Virus record (IMG/VR): IMGVR_UViG_3300027985_000055
Location: 1 to 23,762 of that record
Source of the DNA: a virus
Strand: one strand, 5' to 3'
DNA length: 23,762 bases
This document shows positions 16,401 to 23,749 of this stretch, piece by piece. Under the pieces are notes generated by a model. That model saw only the letters and a list, made by a program, of their open reading frames with translations, was not told where the DNA came from and did not search any database. Position 1 is the stretch's first letter; every line of letters starts with the position of its first letter. The position numbers were made by a program, and so were the translations under genes.

Positions 16401-18224
16401 ATGAAACAGAAGACTATGGATAGGCTCAAACTCCTCTATACTCGAATAGAGAAGTACAAGCACACGCCACAGAAGATTCCTAAACAGGAACGTGAAGAGT
16501 TGGCTATGATGTTCGCCAGTACCTTCCATGAGTTTAGTGAGTTTGCAGAACTAGGCATGGCCTTCTTGGGCTTTAAATTAACTGAGATGCAACGGGATAT
16601 TGCAGAGTACATGCAGCATGGCCCACGTAAGAGTATGGTCTCTGCGCAGCGTGGGGAGGCTAAAAGCACACTTGCTGCCCTCTTCTCAGTATGGTCATTA
16701 ATACAAGAGCAATCCTACCGTGTTCTCATCGTATCAGGTGGTGAGAAACAAGCATCGGACGTTGCTATTCTGGTCATTCGTTTACTTGAAACATGGCCGT
16801 TATTATGTTGGCTGAAGGCAGACCCTGCCCGAGGCGACCGTACGTCTAACGAGAGTTATGATGTGCACTGCGATTTGAAACCAATTGATAAGTCAGCCTC
16901 CATTGCATGCGTGGGTATTACCGCACAGTTGCAGGGAAAACGTGCTGACCTCCTAATCCCTGATGACGTTGAAACTACTAAGAACTCTCTCACCCAAGTT
17001 CAACGTGAGCAACTCCTTTTATTAACCAAGGAGTTCGCAGCCATTAATACCCATGGGAAGACTCTCTATCTAGGGACACCGCAAACGAAGGACAGTATCT
17101 ACCGTACACTGTCCACTCGTGGGTATGAAGTACGTGTATGGCCGGGGCGTATTCCCACTGTGGAAGAAGAAGAGCGTTATAATGGTGCGCTTGCTCCAAT
17201 GATATTAGATATGATTGAAAGAGGATATGCGCGTACAGGCTTTGGCTTGGACGGAACCAAGGGCGAGGTAACAGACCCCGGGCGATACACAGAAGATGAC
17301 TTAATTGAGAAAGAGATTGACTTTGGGCCAGAAGGATTCCAGTTACAGTATATGCTGGATACTACTCTGACTGATGCATTACGAACTCGTATTAAACTAT
17401 CTGACTTAGTGTTTGCCGACTTCTCCCATGAAGCTGCTCCAACCAGTGTATGGTACGCTGCAGTTCCTCAATACAAGATAGCAGATGTCCCTACCCTATT
17501 GAATGGGGCAGTGCTGTATAGCGCTTCCGGGGTATCTGATATCACCCTACCCTATCAACATAAGATAATGCAAATTGACCCTGCAGGTTGCGGGGGTGAC
17601 GAGGTAGCATTCTCCATTCTTGGAGCATTGAACTCATATATTCATCTTATGGCTGTAGGTGGTTTGCAAGGAGGTTTATGCGAAGAGAATTGTAATACAC
17701 TGATAGACTATATGGTTGAGTTCGGTGTTAAAGATATCGAAGTGGAAGCTAACATGGGACATGGTACAGCTAGTATGCTGCTCATGAATGCTTTGCATAA
17801 ACGCGAGATTAAGGATATAGGTATCACCGATAAGTACGCCACAGGTCAAAAGGAACGGCGTATTATTGACCTTATAAGTCCAGTTACAAGACGTCATAAG
17901 CTGATTGTTCACCAGCGTGCTCTTGATATGGATATGGAGTATTGCTCAAGATATCCTATGGATAGACGAGCTCTCTATAGCTGTTTCAATCAGTTTGCTA
18001 ACATAACTTATGAACGCAACTCCCTTCCCAAAGACGACCGTGCTGACTCCGTGGCAGGCGGTATTATGAAATTACAAGGATACCTTGAACAAGATGAAGA
18101 CAAGACAGCTAAACGCATTGCAGCAAAAATAGCTGCTGACTTCATGGCGAATCCAATGGGGTATTCTAAAGAAGTCCAACAACCTAAGAAACCAAAACGT
18201 CTAGGACGTTATAATAGGAGATAA
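16401..18224 (+). CDS. terL: terminase large subunit (DNA maturase B, gp19-like)
   Basis: The 607-residue product (T7 gp19: 586) is the packaging motor. The N-terminal ATPase has a Walker A variant QRGEAKST at residues 83-90 and a Walker B LLIPDD at 184-189 with the catalytic acid following in DVET. A coupling-type motif LYLGTPQTKDS lies at 222-232. The C-terminal RNase H-like nuclease shows its three acidic positions: D393 in QIDPAGCGGD, E449 in EVEANMGHG and D549 in DDRADSVAGG. The start is ATG 16401 with AGAGGA upstream. It drives DNA through the portal and cuts the concatemer at the terminal repeat. Confidence 0.96.
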   Translation: MKQKTMDRLKLLYTRIEKYKHTPQKIPKQEREELAMMFASTFHEFSEFAELGMAFLGFKLTEMQRDIAEYMQHGPRKSMVSAQRGEAKSTLAALFSVWSLIQEQSYRVLIVSGGEKQASDVAILVIRLLETWPLLCWLKADPARGDRTSNESYDVHCDLKPIDKSASIACVGITAQLQGKRADLLIPDDVETTKNSLTQVQREQLLLLTKEFAAINTHGKTLYLGTPQTKDSIYRTLSTRGYEVRVWPGRIPTVEEEERYNGALAPMILDMIERGYARTGFGLDGTKGEVTDPGRYTEDDLIEKEIDFGPEGFQLQYMLDTTLTDALRTRIKLSDLVFADFSHEAAPTSVWYAAVPQYKIADVPTLLNGAVLYSASGVSDITLPYQHKIMQIDPAGCGGDEVAFSILGALNSYIHLMAVGGLQGGLCEENCNTLIDYMVEFGVKDIEVEANMGHGTASMLLMNALHKREIKDIGITDKYATGQKERRIIDLISPVTRRHKLIVHQRALDMDMEYCSRYPMDRRALYSCFNQFANITYERNSLPKDDRADSVAGGIMKLQGYLEQDEDKTAKRIAAKIAADFMANPMGYSKEVQQPKKPKRLGRYNRR

Positions 18225-18226
18225 AT

Positions 18227-18520
18227 ATGAGCTATGTTACCGGCTTAACTAATGCGCAGTTACAAGATGCACGAGATGCAGCTATTCGTCTGCAGCAATC
18301 ACTCCAGCAGTTTGCTCAGGGTACTGTCACTGAGACTACTGCATACACTAACTTCAGTACTGAATTGAACGCTTTAGTAGATGCATTAGCAGTTACTATG
18401 GATGGTACTTTAGTAGTCGATGGTGAGACCCTGACAGGTGTTACACCTTCTGGTTCATACTCTACTACAGTTACCTTTACAGTAACAGCAGGTGCTATCA
18501 CTGCTATTGCTTTGTCATAG
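18227..18520 (+). CDS. small protein of unknown function, possibly virion surface
   Basis: The 97-residue protein has AGGAG before ATG 18227. Residues 5-55 are helical (NAQLQDARDAAIRLQQSLQQ); residues 56-97 are Thr/Val/Gly-rich beta and end in TVTFTVTAGAITAIALS. A C-terminal TVxxGxITAI pattern is common in small phage head-decoration or fibre-tip proteins, but I cannot assign one. No TM segment or signal peptide is seen. It lies between the terminase and lysis genes. Confidence 0.7.
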   Translation: MSYVTGLTNAQLQDARDAAIRLQQSLQQFAQGTVTETTAYTNFSTELNALVDALAVTMDGTLVVDGETLTGVTPSGSYSTTVTFTVTAGAITAIALS

Positions 18521-18533
18521 TGGGAGGCTACCT

Positions 18534-18917
18534 ATGGATGACCCTGCTAAACTAAATGAGATATACAGGCACATAGGTGGCTTAGAATCCAAAGTGGATA
18601 CCCTGCAGAATAAAACAGAAGACCATGGAAGGCGTATCACCGTACTAGATACTACGATGACTAACGTACTAGAGGAATTAAAGAAAACTAACTCCTCTTT
18701 GGATTCTATGAAAGAAAACCTAAGTGGGTTGAATGAATTAACAGATATCAAGAATCACGTTATACAGGTAGGTACTGTACTAACAGCCGCATTCAGGGTT
18801 GTTAAGTATATCAGTCTTGTAGGTGGTCTTGGTGTAGCAGCTTATTCCTCTTTCAAGACAGGGGATTTACCCTCCTTTATTGCTTACTTGAAGGAGGCAG
18901 TAGGAGTACTATTCTAA
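18534..18917 (+). CDS. coiled-coil protein with one TM segment, holin candidate
   Basis: ATG 18534 follows GGGAGG at a normal distance, giving 127 residues; a GTG at 18492 would add a hydrophobic LSLLLLC stretch but lacks a ribosome binding site. Residues 12-70 form a coiled coil with heptad Leu/Ile/Val (LESKVDTLQNK, ITVLDTTMTNVLEELKK). Residues about 79-105 (including FRVVKYISLVGGLGVAAYSS) are a plausible membrane span. The layout, N-terminal coiled coil plus C-terminal TM, resembles XhlA-type haemolysin/holin accessory proteins. The stop overlaps the lysozyme start by one base, which supports a lysis role. The holin assignment is inference. Confidence 0.65.
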   Translation: MDDPAKLNEIYRHIGGLESKVDTLQNKTEDHGRRITVLDTTMTNVLEELKKTNSSLDSMKENLSGLNELTDIKNHVIQVGTVLTAAFRVVKYISLVGGLGVAAYSSFKTGDLPSFIAYLKEAVGVLF

Positions 18918-19408
18918 TGAACATTAGTGAATTAGGTAAGGCTTGGCTGATGAAGGAAGAGGCAGTACGCCTCTTTCCATACAATGATAAGACAGGTCGT
19001 AGAATAAATAAGTGGAACCCCAACGCCACTATCGGGGTAGGTTACTTAATCCCTGAGAATGAGTGGGAACGATTCTCCCAAGGTATTACAGAAGAAACAG
19101 CGCTACACCTCATGGATAACACGCTGCTGCGTTTTGAGAAGTCCATTAATACACACCTATTGGTTGGTGTTACACAAGCACAGTTTGATGCCCTGTGCGT
19201 CTTCTGTTACAACGTAGGTACTACAGCATTCGAGAATAGTTCAATGCTGAAGATGATTAATAAACAAGTTGGTAGTCGCTACCCTACCCTAAAAGATGCA
19301 TGGTTAGCATATTGCAAAGACGATGGTAAATTCAGTCAGGGTTTATACAATAGACGCACCCGAGAATACGCGGTATTCTCCTGTGGATATGTGAGGACAA
19401 CATGGTAA
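18917..19408 (+). CDS. endolysin, GH24 lysozyme (T4-lysozyme type muramidase)
   Basis: The 163-residue protein cleaves the glycan strands of peptidoglycan. Catalytic positions are visible near the N-terminus: E15 in MKEEAVRLFPY, D24 in YNDKTG and T38 in NATIGVGYL. The spacing E-x8-D is canonical; the D-to-T spacing is longer than in T4 lysozyme because of an insertion, which is a known GH24 variant. The later QFDALCVFCYNVGTTAFENS block is also family-typical. There is no signal or SAR sequence at the N-terminus, so export should depend on a pore-forming holin. T7 uses an amidase (gp3.5) encoded elsewhere, so lysis genes are arranged differently here. Confidence 0.93.
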   Translation: MNISELGKAWLMKEEAVRLFPYNDKTGRRINKWNPNATIGVGYLIPENEWERFSQGITEETALHLMDNTLLRFEKSINTHLLVGVTQAQFDALCVFCYNVGTTAFENSSMLKMINKQVGSRYPTLKDAWLAYCKDDGKFSQGLYNRRTREYAVFSCGYVRTTW

Positions 19409-19527
19409 AGAAAGAAGGTTCTAAGTGGGTAGTACGTAGTACCACCGGTAAGAAGTTAGGGGAACACCCAACCAAAGCTAAGGCGAATGCACAGTTACGT
19501 GCAATCGAAGCTAATAAACATAAATAA
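19402..19527 (+). CDS. 41-residue basic protein of unknown function
   Basis: A short ORF from ATG 19402, preceded by TGAGGA, overlaps the lysozyme end by seven bases. The product is basic: MVKKEGSKWVVRSTTGKKLG followed by EHPTKAKANAQLRAIEANK. It has the compact pattern of a beta-hairpin (WVV..TTGKKLG) plus one helix (KAKANAQLRAIE), seen in many tiny phage proteins of unknown role. The overlap with the previous gene, the good ribosome binding site and the non-random composition argue that it is real. Confidence 0.7.
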   Translation: MVKKEGSKWVVRSTTGKKLGEHPTKAKANAQLRAIEANKHK

Positions 19528-19537
19528 GTGAGGCGTT

Positions 19538-22500
19538 ATGTCAGCTACCAAGGTAACAATACCTTTAATGGAAGTTGCAGCATTCGCTGGTACACTGTTA
19601 ACTGCTGCTACTGCTGCTCAAGCACGTACAGCATTGGGCACAGATAATGCCTCAAACTTAACAAGTGGCACAGTAGACGATGCTCGTCTTCCAGATACTA
19701 TTACATCCAGTGTTACGGGTAATGCTGGCACAGCAACTAAACTACAAACTGCCCGTACCTTATCCCTTAATGGAGATGCTACAGGCACCTCCTCTCCCTT
19801 TGATGGTTCAGCTAATAACTCTCTGACCATAGTCTTAGGTAATTCAGGTGTATCCGCTGGTGCCTATGGCTCAAACATTAATATTCCAACTATCACAGTA
19901 GACGCTAAAGGACGTGTAATTAGTGCCTCAGTTAATGCTGTGCGTACTGCCAGTACCACTCAGACTGGTGTAGTTCAGTTAAATACAAGCACAGGCAGCA
20001 CAAGCACCACTGAAGCCGCTACACCAAGCGCAGTGAAGACGGCGTATGACATCGCTGTAGCAGCCATACCTCTAGCTCAGAAGAGCGTAGCGAACGGCGT
20101 AGCCCCATTAGACGCGACAGGTAAGGTTCCTGCTGCAATGATTCCAGTAGAGGGCGCTGCAGAGCTCATTATATACGCAGATTATGCATCATTACCTGTA
20201 ACAGGCCTTGATTATCGGACTTGGAATGACAAGCGTATTTATGTTTGGCTCACAGATGCCTATTATGAGGTCTCACCTGTACAAGATAATGCACCATCAG
20301 CTACTAAATTGGAAACAGGTCGCACTATCTCGGTATCTGGTGATGCTACTGGTACATCCCCTACTTTTGATGGTACAGGAAACGTAACTATTCCAGTTGC
20401 AGTAGTGAATGATAGCCATAATCATAGCTCTGCAACCATTACGGACGCCACTTCAGCGAATACTCCAAGTACAATTGTTAAACGTGACACTGCTGGTAAC
20501 TTCTCAGCGAATGTAATCACAGCGAACTCATTCAATGGTAATGCTGTAACAGCTACTAAGTTCGCTACTGCACGCCAAATCAATGGTGTGAGCTTCGATG
20601 GTACTGCAAATATAACTGTATATGACAACACGAAGCAGGCAGCAAACTCGAACTTAACTGTATTAAGTGGAATTACACCAGCAACAGACAAGTTCATCTA
20701 CTTTACGGATGCTACTACACCTGCAATGGGTACAATCACTCCGTATGCTCGCACTATCTTAGATGATGTAGATGCAGTATCCGCAAGAACTACCCTTGGG
20801 GCACAGGCTGCAGACGCAACATTAACTGCAATGGCAGGTGTTGATACGAACGTAGATAAAATAATCTACTTCACAGGTGTAGATGCTGCATCATCTTGTG
20901 TATTGACATCCTTTGCACGTACTCTCTTAGATGATACGACTGCAACTGCTGCCCGTACAACATTAGGTGCACAGGCTTCGCATAGCCGATTGTCTAATCT
21001 AGCTGCAGTAGTAAATGTTAGCGGTTATAGATTATTAACTGCTACAAGTAATTATGGGGTAGCTGCATATACTATCACGTATGACTGGTTCGGTCTGTTT
21101 AGTCAAACACCTATAAATGCGTTAGAATCAATAGGTGTGCTGACCTTATCTAACTATAAAGCCAGTATTGGTATTGGGGTTGTTGGTGAACAAGTACTTT
21201 TCGCAGATACTATTGAAGAAGTACAGGCTATGCTAGGTTTAGAACCACCTACCACACTATTTGAGGATATTGGAGTTCCCGGTGAATTTGGATTTGGTGT
21301 GGGTATTACAGCTAGTCCACCTACTGGATATACAGAAACTGAAGGTTGTCGCTTCCCACATTCTAGTCAGTATGGTAATTACGTCAATACATACGGTGAT
21401 ATTAGTGTATGGGTTCCAAAATTCTATGCACGTATTGGTCATGTAGATAACCCTACTTATAGTACGCATGGTTTACAGAGTGTTGATATCGTACCTGCGA
21501 GCACCTATGCTAATAGAGCAGCGGCTGCAGTCGATGGTTACTTCCTACCACGTGCATTCATTAATGCTAGTACTGAAAAGTCTGGTATAATGATTGATAA
21601 GTACTTTGCTTCTGCAAGTGGTGATGGTATTGCGCATAGTAAAGCTTTAGTGCTACCTGTTCAAGCAGACCCTAGTTATAGTGAAGGGTATGGTTATACA
21701 CTAATCAATGCTGCATTTGAAGATACTATGGATTACGCCTTCCCTATTGCTAAGACTAGAGGTTCTGGTTATTTCCCATGTAATACGTTTGTACACTCAA
21801 TGCTTGGACTTATAGCACAAGCACATGCTCAGGCGAGCGTTAATGACTATGCATGTAAGTGGTGGGATGCCGCAGGAACTAATACCTTTATTAAAGGACA
21901 GGAAACACAGGGCTTGTATACTAATGACCCTGATGATACTTCCTTGACATGGGCTAATGACTCATACTATACTCACCTCACATTGTTAGGTACTTGTAAC
22001 CATCCAGCTAAGGTATCTCATAACGGTCAACTTAATGGTATTATGGATGTATGCGGTAGTTACAATAATGTAGCTATTGGTAGTAATATGATGGAAGCTG
22101 CTCGCTTGACTGCATCTAATATATCTAATACTAATCCAGTAGAAGTAACAACTACTGTAGCTCATGGTCTTGTTACTGGAGATGTTGTAAAAGTGTATGT
22201 GGGGTCATCCTTTGGTTTAACTAATCAAGGTTGGCATGTTACTGTAACAAGTACCACAACCTTCACAATAGATTACGATGCCTCTGGAAATGGTGCACCT
22301 TCAGCCGGGTCTGTATACACATACAAACACTGGATTCTAAAAGAATCTGTGGATGTTACTATGTTCACAGAGGGCACTTCTGATGCTACATCTTTCTTGA
22401 ATACAGCGAATCTAAGTACTTACTTTAATTACTATACACATCCATTCTATGGAGACAATACAGAGGATGTGTATGTAGGGGTGTCTGGAGAACAGATATA

Positions 22501-22774
22501 CTCAAGCGATAGCTCTGGTGCTGATTTTGAAATGTGTGCTGCTATGTGGCCTATGAGTGATAGTACTAATATTACACAGCTAGATATAGAACCTATGTAT
22601 ACTGATGCTATTATAAGTACTCGTAATAGTAGCAGCTACAGACTAGAGATTCCACTTACAGGTGCAGGGTACAATGGGTATAGTGATGAGGGTTGGAGTA
22701 TGTTCAGTATGTACTTATCAATGTACTCAGATACGTGGTATCCATACGCTGTGCGTTGCTGTACGTATGCGTAA
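19538..22774 (+). CDS. large tail fibre with C-type-lectin/FGE-like receptor-binding C-terminus
   Basis: The protein is 1078 residues with GAGG before ATG 19538. The N-terminal half is a repetitive shaft: ARTALGTDNASNLTSGTVDD, three ATKLxTAR...GDATGTxxFDG-type repeats (about residues 66, 255 and 343), an LDATGKVPAAMIP segment, and two ARTxLGAQA repeats (about 418 and 473). From about 574 the sequence changes to an aromatic, Gly/Asn-rich domain with VWVPKFYARIG, then SHNGQLNGIMDVCG at 827-840 and a C-terminal block 1042-1078 ending in AVRCCTYA. These are the order and landmarks of the formylglycine-enzyme/C-type-lectin fold in phage receptor-binding proteins. A beta-barrel-like insertion (856-932) interrupts it. 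It most likely decides host range, attached through the short fibre at 14806-15498. Confidence 0.85.
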   Translation: MSATKVTIPLMEVAAFAGTLLTAATAAQARTALGTDNASNLTSGTVDDARLPDTITSSVTGNAGTATKLQTARTLSLNGDATGTSSPFDGSANNSLTIVLGNSGVSAGAYGSNINIPTITVDAKGRVISASVNAVRTASTTQTGVVQLNTSTGSTSTTEAATPSAVKTAYDIAVAAIPLAQKSVANGVAPLDATGKVPAAMIPVEGAAELIIYADYASLPVTGLDYRTWNDKRIYVWLTDAYYEVSPVQDNAPSATKLETGRTISVSGDATGTSPTFDGTGNVTIPVAVVNDSHNHSSATITDATSANTPSTIVKRDTAGNFSANVITANSFNGNAVTATKFATARQINGVSFDGTANITVYDNTKQAANSNLTVLSGITPATDKFIYFTDATTPAMGTITPYARTILDDVDAVSARTTLGAQAADATLTAMAGVDTNVDKIIYFTGVDAASSCVLTSFARTLLDDTTATAARTTLGAQASHSRLSNLAAVVNVSGYRLLTATSNYGVAAYTITYDWFGLFSQTPINALESIGVLTLSNYKASIGIGVVGEQVLFADTIEEVQAMLGLEPPTTLFEDIGVPGEFGFGVGITASPPTGYTETEGCRFPHSSQYGNYVNTYGDISVWVPKFYARIGHVDNPTYSTHGLQSVDIVPASTYANRAAAAVDGYFLPRAFINASTEKSGIMIDKYFASASGDGIAHSKALVLPVQADPSYSEGYGYTLINAAFEDTMDYAFPIAKTRGSGYFPCNTFVHSMLGLIAQAHAQASVNDYACKWWDAAGTNTFIKGQETQGLYTNDPDDTSLTWANDSYYTHLTLLGTCNHPAKVSHNGQLNGIMDVCGSYNNVAIGSNMMEAARLTASNISNTNPVEVTTTVAHGLVTGDVVKVYVGSSFGLTNQGWHVTVTSTTTFTIDYDASGNGAPSAGSVYTYKHWILKESVDVTMFTEGTSDATSFLNTANLSTYFNYYTHPFYGDNTEDVYVGVSGEQIYSSDSSGADFEMCAAMWPMSDSTNITQLDIEPMYTDAIISTRNSSSYRLEIPLTGAGYNGYSDEGWSMFSMYLSMYSDTWYPYAVRCCTYA

Positions 22775-22785
22775 TAGGAGGTGTT

Positions 22786-23145
22786 ATGATTTATAAAGTC
22801 GAGGCTAAGGGAAACGTCCACCGTAAGTACAATTTCCCTGAAGAGACGAAACGTGTACTCAAGACTCCAGAGTTCAAGTACTACTACGTGCCTGATGATA
22901 AGACTGAGGGGGTAACAGCCCCCTTAGCTACTGAAGATGAGGTCAAGAGTATCAAGAATCTCAGTAGTGTTAGTACTGGTAGTGATAAGCTCACTGCTGA
23001 TGAGATACGGAAGCAGTACTCGCTAGAGGAAGAGTTGCGTTGTCTACGTCTCGGTAGAGGCACTGAAGAGTTCAGATTGTACAATGAGTACGTCGAGCAG
23101 TGTGTTGCTCAGGGCAAAGCTCGCAAGCGGAAGTTCGGTCTGTAG
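22786..23145 (+). CDS. protein of unknown function at the end of the gene block
   Basis: ATG 22786 has a strong GGAGGT, giving 119 residues. The N-terminus (MIYKVEAKGNVHRKYNFPEE) is followed by a linker rich in Ser/Thr and a helical, charged C-terminus (EELRCLRLGRGTEEFRLYNE) ending in a basic KARKRKFGL. It follows the fibre gene by 11 bases, so it could be a fibre assembly helper or a right-end protein like T7 gp19.5 (49 residues), but there is no motif to decide. Its last codons are part of a 12-bp tandem repeat that continues past the stop. Confidence 0.75.
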   Translation: MIYKVEAKGNVHRKYNFPEETKRVLKTPEFKYYYVPDDKTEGVTAPLATEDEVKSIKNLSSVSTGSDKLTADEIRKQYSLEEELRCLRLGRGTEEFRLYNEYVEQCVAQGKARKRKFGL

Positions 23146-23167
23146 TTCAGTCTGTAGTTCGGCTTGG
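23132..23167 (+). repeat. 12-bp tandem repeat, three copies, spanning a stop codon
   Basis: AGTTCGGTCTGT (23132-23143), AGTTCAGTCTGT (23144-23155) and AGTTCGGCTTGG (23156-23167) are consecutive. The first two differ by one base, the third by three. The stop codon TAG (23143-23145) sits at the first junction. Confidence 0.85.
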
Positions 23168-23188
23168 AGTGAGCTGCTAGATTTTTTC
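23159..23188 (+). terminator. weak possible terminator after the last gene
   Basis: A short CGGCT/AGCTG stem (one G-T) with a 7-base loop is followed a few bases later by a run of six T; a second T6 run follows at about 23200. The stem is weak, so this is only a candidate for the end of the late transcript. Confidence 0.3.
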
Positions 23189-23240
23189 AGAATGATTTTT
23201 TGTTGTAGTAGTGCGTGGGTGTCCCTCCACCTTTGAGGCC

Positions 23241-23267
23241 TGCGATTCCCCCCATCGGGGTCTCGCA
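23241..23267 (+). other. GC-rich hairpin at start of the repeat region
   Basis: TGCGA (23241-23245) pairs with TCGCA (23263-23267) and CCCC (23248-23251) with GGGG (23257-23260), with a 2x2 internal loop and a 5-base loop. No T-run follows. Confidence 0.5.
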
Positions 23268-23440
23268 CACGCACACGCGAACGGGCGCACACACGCGTAC
23301 ACACGCGCGTAGCCTGCGCGTAGCGCACGTACGCGAGCTTTCAGGACGCAGGCGCACGTGTGCACACGCTCACGCACGTACACGCTCACGTACACACGCG
23401 CACAGGCACGCTCACACGTGCACGCACGCAGGCGCGGGGA
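23263..23440. repeat. GC-rich alternating pyrimidine-purine tract (Z-DNA-prone)
   Basis: The tract is built almost wholly of CA, CG and TA steps, with an uninterrupted alternation of 27 bases at 23285-23311 and others of 15-20 bases. ACACGCTCACG occurs at 23364-23374 and again at 23380-23390, with a partial copy at 23407-23415. The tract differs sharply from the AT-leaning coding block. Confidence 0.75.
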
Positions 23441-23453
23441 GGAGGTTTGCTTG

Positions 23454-23473
23454 CCTTCTTTCGCCTTCTTTCG
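23454..23473 (+). repeat. 10-bp tandem repeat, two copies
   Basis: CCTTCTTTCG at 23454-23463 is repeated exactly at 23464-23473. Confidence 0.85.
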
Positions 23474-23486
23474 CATCGCACCCTAG

Positions 23487-23512
23487 CACACTCTCACACT
23501 CTCACACTCTCA
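23487..23512 (+). repeat. 8-bp tandem repeat, three copies
   Basis: CACACTCT occurs three times in a row (23487-23510) with two more bases of a fourth copy; an isolated copy lies at 23559-23566. Confidence 0.85.
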
Positions 23513-23602
23513 GGGCGCAGGCGTACACACACGTACACGTACACGCACGTGATAGACTCACACTCTACGCTTGTCAACGTACTAACTTACTGTGTATTCA
23601 TA

Positions 23603-23661
23603 CATACTGTACATACTGTACATACTGTACATACTGTACATACTGTACATACTGTACATAC
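23603..23661 (+). repeat. 9-bp tandem array, six and a half copies
   Basis: CATACTGTA is repeated exactly six times (23603-23656) and followed by CATAC. Each junction creates the palindrome TGTACA, so the array is a set of regularly spaced small dyads, nine bases apart. It may correspond to the short-repeat arrays beside the terminal repeat in T7-like phages, or be a protein-binding array. Confidence 0.92.
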
Positions 23662-23682
23662 AACCAGTTCCAATCAAGGTGT

Positions 23683-23702
23683 AGTGTGACTTGTATCACA
23701 CT
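23683..23702. promoter_or_regulatory. perfect CRP-type dyad (TGTGA-N6-TCACA)
   Basis: AGTGTGA (23683-23689) and TCACACT (23696-23702) form a perfect 7-bp inverted repeat with a 6-base spacer. The core matches both half sites of the E. coli CRP consensus exactly. No clear -35/-10 pair is seen next to it inside the window, so function is uncertain; it could also be a simple hairpin. Confidence 0.5.
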
Positions 23703-23731
23703 CCCGCTTTCCCTGTGCTTCCCTAGGGGCT

Positions 23732-23749
23732 CCGACCATTACAGGTCGG
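23732..23749. other. 6-bp dyad near the window end
   Basis: CCGACC (23732-23737) pairs with GGTCGG (23744-23749) around ATTACA. The palindrome CCCTAGGG lies just before it at 23721-23728. Such dyads are common in terminal-repeat regions of T7-like phages. Confidence 0.45.

Noticed and set aside
18492-18533. GTG start giving a lipoprotein-like MLSLLLLC leader to the holin candidate
   Set aside because: No ribosome binding site precedes the GTG, the lipobox is poor, and ATG 18534 has a strong GGGAGG; the region also overlaps the upstream gene.
23177-23689. ORFs on both strands rich in His/Thr/Val or Arg/Cys/Ala
   Set aside because: They are translations of short tandem repeats and the alternating tract, without start signals or recognisable domains.
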